Notes: generated from the sequence alone by a model not told the origin. A DNA stretch of 64,000 bases from Butyrivibrio fibrisolvens 16/4 (GCA_000209815.1 FP929036.1:353340-417339); one strand, 5' to 3'. Shown: positions 38,698-49,334, numbered from the stretch's first letter. Numbers and translations: made by a program.

Positions 38698-40005
38698 ATG
38701 AGCGACATGACAAAAATAACAAAAGCAGCTGACTACTTATCTGGATTGCTTAAAGAAAAGCAGAATCTAAAGGCTCAGTTTGAAATTTCCGAAATCACAA
38801 CAACAGAAATAACTGTAGAAAACGGAGATTTTTCCCTCCTCAGAACTATGTTTGATAAAGATGTAGCTATTAAAGTTCTTGTAGATCAAAAGCCTGGAAC
38901 TACTTCTATCAATTCTTTTGAAGAGGCAGACATCAAAGATGCTTTGGAAAATGCCATTACATCATCAGCTTCTGCAGTGGCAGATGATTGCTTCAATCTT
39001 GCACCTGCTATAAAAGGTGAGGAATTCACAAGAGGTCCTCTTGAGCCAGATATGGATACTCTTATGTCTCGCACCGCCGAGCTTAAGGAAGCCATCGCAA
39101 AAGAATATCCTAATATCCTTTTAATGATGGGTATAGTAGAGCACGTTCGTACTGACTCTATGTATCGAAACACTAATGGAACAGAGGATGTAGTTCATAG
39201 TGGTGTATATAATATTTATCTGGAATTTGCTGGCAATGATGGAAATAATACAAGTGGTATCAGCGGTTCTAGTATTTCCATTGAAACCCTTGATACACCA
39301 TTTATTGAACTTGGAAGAATTCGCAAGGACCTTGAAGATGCAGAAAAGTCTGTGGCACCAACCTCTGTAGATGGAAAATTTGAAGGTAAAATAATTTTCA
39401 CTCCAGAATGCTTTAAAAATGCCTTAAATACTTATATGCAGATAGCTTTATCAGATATTGTAATAGTTGATAATTCCAGCTTATGGCGCAACAAGATTGG
39501 TCAGAAGGTAGCTGCCGATTCATTTACATTCTCAGTTAAGCCTTGGGATAAGAGAATCATAGACCATGAATACCATACAGCAGATGGATTTAGAAGTGAG
39601 GACTATACCATCATTGAAAATGGTGTACTAAAGTCTTTTGCCACATCTCTTTACGGAGCTAATAAAGCGAAGGTAGAGCGAGCTGGAAATACCAGTGCTG
39701 CCTACGTGGTTGAACCAGGTACTACCTCACTTGATGATATGATTAAGAATATTGATAGAGGCTTGATTGTAGGCGCTATTTCTGCTGGTGCTCCTGGAGT
39801 AAATGGAGAAATTGCCGGAGTAGCCAAGAACGCATTCTACATCGAAAATGGAAAAATCGTAAATGCGGTAACTGAAACCATGATTAGTTTCAATGTTGTT
39901 AATGTTTTAAATAACATAGTAGATATTTCAAAAGAAGTGCTTTGCAATGGAGATTTTGTAATCCCATACATTTGCGTCGATGGTATAACAATTTCCGGAA
40001 AATAA
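38698..40005 (+). CDS. tldE: TldE/PmbA metalloprotease partner
   Basis: A 435-residue PmbA/TldE protein without the HExxxH zinc motif, as expected for the inactive partner. Family segments are VENGDFSLLRTMFDKD at the N-terminus, SGSSISIETLDT and AISAGAPGVNGEIAGVAKNAFYIENG at the C-terminus. It begins one base after tldD, with AGGAGG inside the tldD end. The pair ends at a strong terminator. Confidence 0.92.
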   Translation: MSDMTKITKAADYLSGLLKEKQNLKAQFEISEITTTEITVENGDFSLLRTMFDKDVAIKVLVDQKPGTTSINSFEEADIKDALENAITSSASAVADDCFNLAPAIKGEEFTRGPLEPDMDTLMSRTAELKEAIAKEYPNILLMMGIVEHVRTDSMYRNTNGTEDVVHSGVYNIYLEFAGNDGNNTSGISGSSISIETLDTPFIELGRIRKDLEDAEKSVAPTSVDGKFEGKIIFTPECFKNALNTYMQIALSDIVIVDNSSLWRNKIGQKVAADSFTFSVKPWDKRIIDHEYHTADGFRSEDYTIIENGVLKSFATSLYGANKAKVERAGNTSAAYVVEPGTTSLDDMIKNIDRGLIVGAISAGAPGVNGEIAGVAKNAFYIENGKIVNAVTETMISFNVVNVLNNIVDISKEVLCNGDFVIPYICVDGITISGK

Positions 40006-40010
40006 AAACT

Positions 40011-40039
40011 GGAGGCGAATCTATTTTAGACTCGCCTCC
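40011..40039. terminator. Bidirectional terminator, tldE / PH-domain gene
   Basis: GGAGGCGA and TCGCCTCC arms, extended by TCTA/TAGA, with ATATTTTT on the plus side and AGTTTTTATT on the minus side. Confidence 0.88.
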
Positions 40040-40045
40040 ATATTT

Positions 40046-40426
40046 TTAATGCATTTCATCATCGTCATCAAAATCTACATCGCCGCCCATGTACTCACGG
40101 CCCACAACTCTCTTTGATTCGCGTTGCTGTTCTACCTGAACAGAAAGCATTTCCTTTACATTAGCTGAGTGCTTAATGTTTCTGATTTCAAATGTACCTA
40201 AATTTTTATCAGATGAGCTAACGAAAATCGAACCTACCCCAAAAATTCTCTGGCCAAGGCTCCTCTTAAGCTGAAGATCAAGGATTCTATATAGTCTGAC
40301 CTCGTTTTGTGTAAGATTTAAAAAACCTGTCTCTACAAATAATCTGTCTTCACTCATGCTATATTTGGTAAAGCTGAGCGGAAGTCCAAAATGTCTTTTT
40401 CTATCGTGCCATAAAATGTCTGCCAT
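40046..40426 (-). CDS. Bacterial PH-domain protein
   Basis: A 126-residue protein of the bPH type (pleckstrin-homology-like). LSFTKYSMSEDRLFVETGFLN and EVRLYRILDLQLKRSLGQRIFG match the YdbS/YdbT core strands, and GTFEIRNIKH follows. The last 13 residues are acidic (DVDFDDDDEMH). Family members are linked to membranes or stress. It is a single gene with a terminator on its 3' side. Confidence 0.8.
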   Translation of the reverse strand: MADILWHDRKRHFGLPLSFTKYSMSEDRLFVETGFLNLTQNEVRLYRILDLQLKRSLGQRIFGVGSIFVSSSDKNLGTFEIRNIKHSANVKEMLSVQVEQQRESKRVVGREYMGGDVDFDDDDEMH

Positions 40427-40469
40427 AATCTCCTCCTAATAGATATCTATATTTTATCTAAGATATTTT

Positions 40470-40760
40470 CTATTTATACATTTGTATCTTCGATAATTCA
40501 TCTTCTAGTTCTATTCTTGCATTTCTAAGATTAATATCGTCTTGCATTTTTAGGAAATAATTATCACTTACTCCAAAAAATTTTCCTAATCTTAAGGATG
40601 TATCTACAGTTATCTGTCTGCGACCATGAATTATATCCTGAATTCTTGAGACTGGCACAAAAATTTCATGTGCCAATCTGTATGCTGAAATGCCTAAAGG
40701 ATCCATAAATTCTTCCTTTAAAATTTCACCAATGGTAGGTGTCTGTATTGTAACTGCCAT
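40470..40760 (-). CDS. higA: HigA-type antitoxin
   Basis: A 96-residue HTH protein. TIGEILKEEFMDPLGISAYRLA and VPVSRIQDIIHGRRQITVDTSLRLGKFFG are the HigA/VapI signature. It neutralises the HigB toxin and represses the operon. The ATG at 40760 has AGGAGG 9 bases upstream; a longer frame from 40790 is less likely. It follows the toxin gene, the toxin-first order typical of higBA. Confidence 0.92.
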   Translation of the reverse strand: MAVTIQTPTIGEILKEEFMDPLGISAYRLAHEIFVPVSRIQDIIHGRRQITVDTSLRLGKFFGVSDNYFLKMQDDINLRNARIELEDELSKIQMYK

Positions 40761-40786
40761 TTCTTTTCCTCCTAACATATACTGCA

Positions 40787-41068
40787 TCAATGATAATCTG
40801 TAATCTCAACATCAAAAAAATCACCATTTTCTTCTTTAAAACATATTCTAAATTGGTCATTTATTCTGATGCTATACTGCCCCTCCCTATCACCTGAAAG
40901 TTTTTCCAATCTATTTCCAGGAGGAACCCTCAAATCATTAATACAATTAGCATTATCAATCATAATCAATTTTCTTAATGCTATCCTTGCAACATTATTA
41001 GGAATTGATTTAACAAAATGCTGTTCATATACTCTTTGTGTTGCTATATTTTTAAATTCCGAAATCAT
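40787..41068 (-). CDS. higB: HigB-type mRNA interferase toxin
   Basis: A 93-residue RelE-fold toxin. KLIMIDNANCINDLRVPPGNRLEKL is typical, and the end YSIRINDQFRICFKEENGDFFDVEITDYH is the HigB C-terminal sheet with the active arginine region. It is expected to cleave mRNA at the ribosome. It precedes higA by about 26 bases. Whether the module has a plasmid or phage origin is not evident; no mobile gene is near. Confidence 0.92.
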   Translation of the reverse strand: MISEFKNIATQRVYEQHFVKSIPNNVARIALRKLIMIDNANCINDLRVPPGNRLEKLSGDREGQYSIRINDQFRICFKEENGDFFDVEITDYH

Positions 41069-41122
41069 AATTTACCTCAAGATTATTATACACGCTCCCC
41101 GTGTACATTTCAAGAATACATA

Positions 41123-43383
41123 TTATTTCTTGCTTCTTGCGTTAAGTATAATTCTTTCATTCATAACTAAATCATTCTCTTCTACTGTTACAGGATGATT
41201 CTCTAAATCCCCGTACTCTACACGATAAAAAACATCAAACACCTTTTGTAAGACTTCTTTCTTTTCCTCCGGTACCAGCTTTAAGTAGTCCGAGATTAAG
41301 CCTCTATCTGATATTTTACCCTCTGCTCTCTTGCATAGCTGTTCCTTAATCAAGCCTACATCTATTCTGATTTTCTCTTCAGGAGATGCCAGCTTATAGT
41401 GGATTCTTCTATACATTTCCGCAAACACCATAATCAGTATAATTAACAGAGCAATGCTAAGCACCACTACTCCAATTATCTTAAGTAACTGGTAACTAGC
41501 TGTCCTATATGTTGTTTCAATCTGCGTTTCTTCTGCCTCTGGAATCTCTGGCACATCCTGATTCTCTAATTCCTGTTTTAGAATCTCAGCCTCTAGCTCT
41601 TTCTCTCCTTTTCTGTGCCAGGTGTATTCTGCCGCTGTAGTGTATGCACTTGTTGGTTCAAATGGAACCCAACCTACATTTTCAATAAAGGCCTCTGGCC
41701 ACACATGGGCGCAATTAGCCTCTACCACATAATTTTCCTGAACATCAAATGGGAAAGAATATCTATAGCCATTAGCTACCCTTGCTGGAATTCCTGCCAA
41801 TCTTAACAGCATAACCATTGATGATGTGTAGTGAACACAGTAGCCCTGTTCTGTCTCAAACAAGAATCTATCTGCTATGTCTGCCATTCCCTCTGCTGTA
41901 CTCATATCGGAGTCAGGATTGTGTCCTCCTGCAGCATAGATAGAATATTCGTATTTACGAAGATATTTTTCTATGAGCTTAGCCTTATCATAGTCGTTAT
42001 CTACCCCTGCTGTGATTTTCTCTGCAAGCTCCCGCATCCTCTCAGATGCGCCCGTTGTTTCGCTATATAATTCATTAATAATACTGTTATCGCAATATCC
42101 TATATACTCCTTTTCATTCATCACATCAAAAAGATCCTGATTGTATAGCTCCTTGAAATAGTCTGATGTCTCAGCATAAGTCATTCTATCTCTATCAACC
42201 AGTGCTCCTGCAGGATGCTCATAAAGAGCTTGAAGATAAGGGCTTCCATAGTCTATGTCCAGATATTTAACCTTTAGCTTGTAACCTTTTTTATGTTTAC
42301 TGTCTCCTTTACCTTCAGTTACATATCCCTCATCATTTTTTATAACAAGTGCCCCTGCAGGTGCAATTTCATCCGCTGTACTTAGATAAACATATTCAAG
42401 CTCCAACTTTGAAATCTGAGAAAAAACATTAGCCTCTTCTTTATCTACACCATTATCTTTTAGAAATTGAAGCCACTCTACCAGGGCTTTCCCATCTACT
42501 CCCCGGCCACCAGACAGATAAAGGGTACGACGCATTTTCATTTTTTTGCCTGTTTCTGAATCCGTATATACGAAGTATGGCTTCTCCACAGATTCAAGAA
42601 CCAACTGTAATTTATCCGAACGTGATATGGTTCCACCTGTTACATTTAGAGATCCATAACCTGTGGTATATTCGCTACCGCTAAATACCGAACTAAAATA
42701 ATATCCAGTAGCATCTGCTGCATTTCCAAAATATTCCTCTAGCCTAGTCCAATCCAAAGGCTCCTGCTTTATAGGGATGACAATCAATAGAACTCCTAGA
42801 AGAGCAAAATATTCAAAGGGAAATCCCCCATCTTTCCTTCCCCAAATAATCTGCTGCAATGAAGAAAAAACCAGCACTGCAAGTGCTATAAAAACAAGCT
42901 TATCTAAAATAGAATCTCCCCAAAAGGAATTCCAATATATACACATAAAGACAGCAATACATGCCAAAATAAAACTGCCATACCTTATTATGATTTCACG
43001 TGATGGAAGATAAACGAAAATAATCCTTAAAACTACGGCTAATAGCACAGCCCAGGCAAAATCACTTAACTTGTCATTTATCCTCAACATTAAAAATGAA
43101 ATGCCAGCTGGTATAAGTGAAAAAAATGGAACCGCCTTACTTTCCATAAAACTGTAAAAACGTATTCCAATGCTGTAAATAAAAAGAAGAAAATAATAGA
43201 CACAAAAACAAAGCTACCCCTATTCAGGTCATAGCCTTCTCCCTTGATTTGCAAAAATATCTCCAAACATATGGCAATTAACGCAAATACGAATATATGA
43301 AGTTTTTTCTCAGTCGCAAATAAGGCAGTTACTCTCTCCCTCCATTGGAGATTCTTTGATGATAATCCAGGTTTCGTTGTCAT
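41123..43383 (-). CDS. TgpA-like membrane transglutaminase-domain protein (one frameshift)
   Basis: After adding one base at A5 43156-43160 (ALEYVFYSFMESKAVPFF) the protein has about 753 residues. Seven or so N-terminal membrane helices, an extracytoplasmic transglutaminase core with catalytic Cys in EQGYCVHYTSSMVMLLRLAG, His in NCAHVWPEAF and acidic FEPTSAY, then a membrane helix (near residue 645) and a cytoplasmic tail (DUF4129-like). It is the third gene of a MoxR-DUF58-TgpA operon, whose members are thought to act together on cell-envelope targets. It overlaps the DUF58 gene by 74 bases. Confidence 0.88.
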
Positions 43384-44380
43384 AACTACTCATCCTCCGC
43401 TCTGACGAAAGCCTTTGTATCTCCTTAAAAGTCTTTTCAGAACCGTAAAAAATATCATCTGCTACTACACTATAAAAATCCAAAAAGCTTTCACCAGAAT
43501 CCACTATTGATTCTTTCACATCACCTGATGGATAAATCAGTCTGACAGGGACACCCTGTTGGCCAAAATGCCATGCTGCGGAAACAACAAATTCCAAGAA
43601 AATATCTCGCTGCTTTAGGAATTCCAAATCCTCCTGATTATCAGGCTGTTTTGCTGCCTCCATTAGGATAGTTACAGTTCTCTTTTCCATCCTATCAGGA
43701 GTACGGACCACCAAATCCCCCAGCCTTGCAGAGACTTTCCAGTTGATTGTATTGATGGAATCCCCCTTTTGATATGCTCTAATATCACTTCCTGGGATTT
43801 CCTCAAAAAGTCTGTTACTTTTCAAGCCTGTATTGTTAATAAGGTTTTCTATATCAAGAAACTTTGTTGCCACATCTGTAATCTGAGGCCTTACTATCGC
43901 CCTAAAAGAATATGGAACATCAAGCTCAATTGTATAAATGTAAAATGGATCTGATAAAGCTATTCTGTCTATTCCAATATTATATGCCCCTGCATACCTG
44001 CAGCTGATTCCAGAGAATATTTCCTGCTTTTCATGTCCAGCCAGCGATATTTCCTGACCATCTTCTATCTCATAGAGATTGCATCTATCACTGAGAGTGA
44101 ATATCCCCATCCTATGTATAGGTAGAATGCCCGCATTTTCAAAAAGCACCCTGTATCTATGCTCTTCGCCACGTGTCACTTTATGCACTTCAATTTCCTG
44201 GAAAATATTTAGAAATTTATAATTTAAAAGAGTGTAAAAACAAGAAAAAGGAATGATAAGCAGCATTCCATAGAGCCAAACGTAAGAAACTGGCCCTCCA
44301 TAGAAACTGGCAAATATCACACTACACACCAGCCCCATCAAATATGCAATTATCCCCCTTTTATGAATTTTCAGCTTCAT
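43310..44380 (-). CDS. DUF58 domain protein
   Basis: A 356-residue protein with two N-terminal membrane helices (about 10-55) and a DUF58 core whose signature DIRAYQKGDSINTINWKVSARLGDLVVRT is clear (near residue 205). A von Willebrand-like fold is expected after it. Genes of this type almost always follow a MoxR ATPase and precede a transglutaminase protein, as here. Function is unknown. It starts 26 bases after moxR. Confidence 0.9.
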   Translation of the reverse strand: MKLKIHKRGIIAYLMGLVCSVIFASFYGGPVSYVWLYGMLLIIPFSCFYTLLNYKFLNIFQEIEVHKVTRGEEHRYRVLFENAGILPIHRMGIFTLSDRCNLYEIEDGQEISLAGHEKQEIFSGISCRYAGAYNIGIDRIALSDPFYIYTIELDVPYSFRAIVRPQITDVATKFLDIENLINNTGLKSNRLFEEIPGSDIRAYQKGDSINTINWKVSARLGDLVVRTPDRMEKRTVTILMEAAKQPDNQEDLEFLKQRDIFLEFVVSAAWHFGQQGVPVRLIYPSGDVKESIVDSGESFLDFYSVVADDIFYGSEKTFKEIQRLSSERRMSSYDNETWIIIKESPMEGESNCLICD

Positions 44381-44406
44381 TTTTCCACAAGATATCTCAG
44401 TCTTTG

Positions 44407-45342
44407 TTAATTAGTAGCCTGTCCACATTTTACCTGTTGAAGAATGCTCGTAATTAGAAATTCTTTTGTTGTTCTGCTAAGCTTTGCCTCACTGGTAAGA
44501 ATAATTCGATGAGGAAGGGTAAGCTTTGCAGCCTCTGCAATATCCTCTGGAATGCAATAATCTCTATCAGCCATAAAAGCAATAGCCTGGGCGCAACGAA
44601 GCAATGATAAAAGTGCTCTAGGGGATGCACCGCATGCAACCTCTGAATTGTTTCTGGTTGCCTCCACAATATTTACAGCATAATCTCTCAGATTATCTTT
44701 TATGGTTACAGCCTTCACCTGTGTTCGCATTTCATTAATATCATCCCCAGAAAGAACCGGCTTTGTCTCCTGATGAAGTTGCCCCTCAAGGAATCTACTA
44801 ACCATATCATTAGAAGCATCTGCATTTGGGTAGCCCACAGAAAGTTTCATCATAAATCTATCCAGCTGCGCTTCTGGAAGTGGATAGGTTCCTGCCATTT
44901 CCATAGGATTCTGTGTACCTATAACCATAAAAGGATTAGGAACGGAAATCTCTTTTCCATCTATTGTAACCTGATTCTCCTCCATAACCTGAAGAAGGGC
45001 CGATTGTGTTTTTGGGGAAGTACGATTGAGTTCATCTACGAGAACGATATTATTAACCACAGGACCTGGAACCACCTGAAAGCTTTGGTCCTTAGAATTG
45101 AAAATAGAAACACCGGTTATATCCGATGGCATAGTATCTGGAGTACACTGAATACGGGCAAATGACAATGCTACAGAATCCGCTAGAGATTTTGCCAGTG
45201 ATGTTTTTCCTACCCCAGGAACATCCTCCAAAAGTACATGTCCCTCAGCCAGAAATGCAGCAATCAGCTTATCTATCACATCACCTTTTCCCACAATGCG
45301 CTGTTCAATAGCAGCCTTAAGCCTAACAACCTTCTCGTTCAT
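44407..45342 (-). CDS. MoxR family AAA+ ATPase
   Basis: A 311-residue AAA+ ATPase. Walker A is EDVPGVGKTSLAKSLA (about residue 38), Walker B is NIVLVDELNRTSPKTQSALLQ, and sensor motifs ATQNPMEMAGTYPLPEAQLDRF and GASPRALLSLLR follow. MoxR proteins are chaperone-like and serve the DUF58/transglutaminase partners in the same operon. It begins the operon; the 250-base gap to the condensation gene carries divergent promoters but no gene I can support. Confidence 0.93.
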   Translation of the reverse strand: MNEKVVRLKAAIEQRIVGKGDVIDKLIAAFLAEGHVLLEDVPGVGKTSLAKSLADSVALSFARIQCTPDTMPSDITGVSIFNSKDQSFQVVPGPVVNNIVLVDELNRTSPKTQSALLQVMEENQVTIDGKEISVPNPFMVIGTQNPMEMAGTYPLPEAQLDRFMMKLSVGYPNADASNDMVSRFLEGQLHQETKPVLSGDDINEMRTQVKAVTIKDNLRDYAVNIVEATRNNSEVACGASPRALLSLLRCAQAIAFMADRDYCIPEDIAEAAKLTLPHRIILTSEAKLSRTTKEFLITSILQQVKCGQATN

Positions 45343-45592
45343 AATATCCCCCCATAATTGAATTCTTATTTGCCCCTATGGTCTTATCATACTCATTTAT
45401 AAGGAAGTGTTCAATATCTTTTATCATACCAATGTCACATAAGGAAATTTACATTATCGAACAGTTTACATAGATGTGTATGATATGTCGTGGACACTTT
45501 CTTTCGTTTTGTTTAATAAGTCTTCCGGTCACTAGTATTGCCATTTCAAATATGATAGCTTTCTTTAAAACAAAAATTATGGAGATGAAGTT

Positions 45593-46975
45593 ATGAAAAA
45601 ATACCCACTTACCCCAGCGCAGAAAATACACTACAACTGGATTCGTAAATACGGTACGCAGCAGGTTTCTGGCCTAAGCATTGTTGCATCCTTACAGGCT
45701 AATCTGGATTTTGATTTGCTGAAAAAATGTATTCAGCTGGAGATTAAACGCTACGGTTGTATGCGAGTGCGATTTACAAAGCCTGATAAAAATGGTGATA
45801 TTCTTCAATATCTTTCTGAGGATGAGAATTACGATATCCCACTGAAGGATTTATCTGAGATGACCATGGATAAGGCAGATGAGACAATGCAGTCCTGGGC
45901 CTACAACACCTTTGATGGTGATGATATTCCCATGTTTGAAATCTTTCTTATGAAGCTTCCCGATGGCTACAATGGATTTTTCCTACACATGGATCACAGG
46001 CTTATCGATTCCTGCGGGGTAACAGTTCTTACAAACGACATTATGTCTCTCTACACACATTTCAGATTCGATGCCCCAATGCCTGCAGATTTAGCAGATT
46101 ATGAAACAGTTCTTCAAAACGATTTAAAAAAGATTTCGAATGAGAAACGTTTTTTGAAGGATAAAAAGTTTTGGGATGATTTACTGGATAAATGGGGCGA
46201 GCCTATCTACAGTGATATTGCAGGGCCTGCTGCTTTGGAGAACTCAAGGCTTACCCATAATAACTCCGCTCTCAATTGCGCAGATATTGAGCTTAAAAAT
46301 CTTTTCGTTGAGGTGAAGAATTATAAGCTGGAAGAAGCTGGTGCAAAGCAGCTATTTGATTTTTGCCAAAACCATCTACTTTCCATGACAAATCTTCTAT
46401 TGCTTGGCATCCGCACATATCTTTCAAAGGTAAACAATGGGCAAAAGGATATTTCCATACAGAATTTCATTTCCCGAAGGTCTACACATGATGAGTGGAC
46501 CTCTGGTGGAAGCCGAACCATAATGTTCCCTTGCCGAACAGTGATTGAGGATGACACAGATTTTCTGGAGGCTGCTTATCAGATTCAAAATATGCAAAAT
46601 CAAATCTACATGCATTCCAACTATGATCCGGATTTGATTTATGAGGAGATTGAAAAAAGATATGGCACACCACAGAACACCACCTACGAAAGCTGCTATC
46701 TCACCTATCAGCCTCTTCCGGTGAAAATGGAAAATCCATATCTAAAGGACATTCCTATGTATTGCAAATGGTTTGCCAATGGTGCTGCCACCAAAAAGAT
46801 GTACCTGACTGTGTCTCACACAGAAGATGGGGGAATGAATTTTTCATATCATTATCAGGTGGCAGACCTTACAGAAAAACAGGTGGAGCTTTTCAACTAT
46901 TATCTAATGCGCATTATTTTTAGAGGGGTGGAACAACCAAACCTTACTATAGGAGAAATAATTAATATCGTATAA
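45593..46975 (+). CDS. Stand-alone condensation-domain acyltransferase
   Basis: A 460-residue protein of the NRPS condensation/acyl-CoA-dependent transferase superfamily. MKKYPLTPAQKIHYNWI is the opening, and HMDHRLIDSCGVTVLTNDI carries the HHxxxDG-type site (second His and Asp kept, first His replaced by Asp). A later segment NFISRRSTHDEW fits the floor loop. It should join an acyl or aminoacyl group from a carrier protein to another amine or alcohol. The next genes encode a carrier protein and an AMP ligase, with gaps of 20 and -1 bases. It is not part of a large NRPS. Product unknown. Confidence 0.8.
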   Translation: MKKYPLTPAQKIHYNWIRKYGTQQVSGLSIVASLQANLDFDLLKKCIQLEIKRYGCMRVRFTKPDKNGDILQYLSEDENYDIPLKDLSEMTMDKADETMQSWAYNTFDGDDIPMFEIFLMKLPDGYNGFFLHMDHRLIDSCGVTVLTNDIMSLYTHFRFDAPMPADLADYETVLQNDLKKISNEKRFLKDKKFWDDLLDKWGEPIYSDIAGPAALENSRLTHNNSALNCADIELKNLFVEVKNYKLEEAGAKQLFDFCQNHLLSMTNLLLLGIRTYLSKVNNGQKDISIQNFISRRSTHDEWTSGGSRTIMFPCRTVIEDDTDFLEAAYQIQNMQNQIYMHSNYDPDLIYEEIEKRYGTPQNTTYESCYLTYQPLPVKMENPYLKDIPMYCKWFANGAATKKMYLTVSHTEDGGMNFSYHYQVADLTEKQVELFNYYLMRIIFRGVEQPNLTIGEIINIV

Positions 46976-46995
46976 ACGAAGTGGAGGGATTAGTT

Positions 46996-47235
46996 ATGTC
47001 AATGGAAAAACAGTTTAAGGAATTAGTTTCACAGTACTGCCAGGTTTCACCTGATAATCTGAAGGGAGACAGCCGATTCAGAGAAGATTTGGATTTTAGT
47101 TCTCTTGATTTCATGTCCTTTTTAGGAGAATTGGAGGACGAATTTGATATTGAGCTTCAGCAGGAGCGTATCGTAAACATCCGCACTATCGACGAGGCTC
47201 TTTCAGTGATTCAGGATTTACAGGAGGCATCATAA
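46996..47235 (+). CDS. Acyl/peptidyl carrier protein
   Basis: A 79-residue carrier protein. FREDLDFSSLDFMSFLGELEDEFDIE holds the phosphopantetheine attachment serine in the D-[FL]-x-S-L context. Second and third helices are recognisable. The ATG at 46996 follows GGAGGG. It overlaps the AMP ligase start by one base (TAATG), so the two are translationally coupled. A phosphopantetheinyl transferase is not encoded in the window. Confidence 0.85.
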   Translation: MSMEKQFKELVSQYCQVSPDNLKGDSRFREDLDFSSLDFMSFLGELEDEFDIELQQERIVNIRTIDEALSVIQDLQEAS

Positions 47236-48790
47236 TGGATAATTTGCGTACACTTTGGGAAAATGCTGCCAAATCTTACAAGCCGCTGACAGCAATTAGA
47301 TATTTAGATAAAAAGGAAATCAAGGAGGTTACCTACGACAGCCTTGATAAAATGATTCGCTTAATTCGTGGCGGTCTGGCTAAAACTGGCATATCATCTG
47401 ACCATGTAGCACTGATTGGTGAAACCAGCGTCCAGTGGGTTGCCAGCTATCTAGCCATTGTAACTGGCGATAATGTGGCAGTACCTCTTGATGCGCTTTT
47501 GCCAGCAGAGGATTTGATTGATTTATTAAACCGCTCTCATACCAAGGTTTTATTTTTAAGTCCTAAGTTAATAGGATTAGCCAATCAGATCCTTAAGCAA
47601 TGTCCTAATCTTAAACAGATTTGGCTTTTGAACGACTCCTACGATCAATTTGTTCAAAATGGACAGATTGGTGCATTGGCAGAGCTTATGAACCTGGGCA
47701 ATACCTCTGTTGATGTTAAGGCGTCAGCGCCAAATGACCTTACCACAATCATCTTCACCTCCGGCACCACTGGAAAAAGCAAGGGCGTAATGCTCACCCA
47801 GAAAAATCTTTTCGACAATGTGGCAAACGTTCATTACCAGGTGGACCCTGGCTGCGTAATGATGAGCGTACTTCCAATCCACCACGCCTACTGCCTTGTT
47901 ATGGACTGGCTAAAAGGATTTTCATTAGGCGCAATCGTATGCATAAACGATTCCTTCATGCATATGATTAGGAATATGAGCATTTTCCGGCCGGAAGTTA
48001 TCCTTATGGTGCCACTGATGATTGAATCAATTTATAAAAGGTTGTCCGCTAATCCTGATGTGCCTGTGGAGGCTGTTAAAGAAAATGTATTTGGCGGAAA
48101 CCTGCGAATCGTCTTCACCGGCGGGGCCCATCTTGATCCGTTTTATATAGAGGAATTTAAAAATATGATATTGATATATTAGAGGGCTATGGTATGTCGG
48201 AATGTTCTCCTGTAATCACCACCAACACTCCTGAATTCCACAAACCTGGTTCTATTGGAAAGCCACTTGATAATGTTGAAATCAAAATCGAAAACGATGA
48301 AATTATGGTGCGTGGCACAAGCGTTATGAAAGGCTATTTTGAAATGCCATCTGAAACCCGTGCTGTATTTACCGATGGATGGCTGCACACTGGTGACAAG
48401 GGTTACATAGATGAGGATGGCTATCTATTTATCAACGGACGTGTAAAAAATCTTATCATTATGTCAAATGGAGAAAATATTTCTCCTGAAGAGATAGAAA
48501 ATAAAATCGCTTTGAACCCTTTGGTGTCTGAGGTTATCATATCAGGCAACAATACAGGGCTTACGGCACACATATATCCGGATATGGATTATGCACAAAG
48601 ACAGCTTTTGAACTCTGTAGATATCAACAATGAACTACAGGATTTCATTGATAAATATAATAAAGCCCAGCCTAGCTACCGACATATCACTAGTCTGGTA
48701 ATCAGGACTGAGCCATTCATTAGAAACACTACCGGTAAAATTAAACGAAAAGACCCATCAATTCTCTATGAAGGGCAGAACGCCGTTTAA
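47235..48790 (+). CDS. AMP-dependent acyl/amino-acid ligase (one frameshift)
   Basis: An ANL-family adenylation enzyme of about 518 residues after adding one base to A5 at 48159-48163 (EFKKYDIDILEGYGMSECSP). Motifs: FTSGTTGKSKGVMLT (A3), GYGMSECSP (A5), WLHTGDKGYID (A7), GRVKNLIIMSNGENISPEEIE (A8) and catalytic lysine in NTTGKIKRKD (A10). It should load the adjacent carrier protein. Fatty-acid ligase-like rather than a clear amino-acid code. Its end overlaps the convergent TetR gene by 33 bases. Confidence 0.87.
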
Positions 48791-49334
48791 AAATACTGTA
48801 GTCAAAATATCAGCTATTTCTTCAGCGGGGGACTCACAGTCCTCCGCTGTCCATTTGTGAAGAACACCAAGAGTGGAACCAATTGTGGCAGCTATAAGAT
48901 ATGAAAACTGCTGTTTATTTTTCCTAGTCATTGTATCACTTTGACTGATGGTAGATACATATTTGTGGAACATCATCATAGCTTTTTCCAGAAACCTGTC
49001 CCCCCGAGGACTATGAAGAACACTTGCTAGAAATTGGTTTTCTTTTGTATAGTTACAGATAGCAAGAAAGTATGACTTGCAAAGTTGATGATCATCCTTT
49101 GGATGAAAGCTTTCCATCAGCTGAAAAATATCTTCGATAGTCTTGTCCTCAGCAGCAGACAAAAGTGCTGGCACATTTTCATAGTGATTGTAAAAGGTAC
49201 TGCGAACAACACCTGATTTTTTTCACCACATCAGAAACGGTAATTTTTTCAAATTCCTTCTCACTGCTGAGAATAAAAAATGAATCAATTATAGCCTCCT
49301 CAGAGGTTGTGTATCTCTCGTCTAATTCATTCAT
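48758..49334 (-). CDS. TetR family regulator (one frameshift)
   Basis: About 191 residues. The N-terminal HTH reads FEKITVSDVVKKSGVVRSTFYNHYENVPAL once one base is removed from the T7 run at 49217-49223; observed sequence runs into KKIRCCS instead. The C-terminal ligand domain is helical and unassigned (TetR_C_7-like). The start has GGGAG. It is convergent with the condensation/carrier/ligase trio, overlapping the last gene, and may control it. Confidence 0.83.

Noticed and set aside
40470-41068. HigBA as sign of a genomic island
   Set aside because: No integrase, att-like repeats, tRNA or base-composition change is visible around it.
45343-45592. Possible small gene or regulatory RNA in the MoxR/condensation gap
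   Set aside because: No ORF with a ribosome site on either strand and no strong hairpin; it seems to be a divergent promoter region.
48194-48790. Separate small AMP-binding protein
   Set aside because: It contains only motifs A5 to A10 and continues the ligase N-terminus across an A5 indel.
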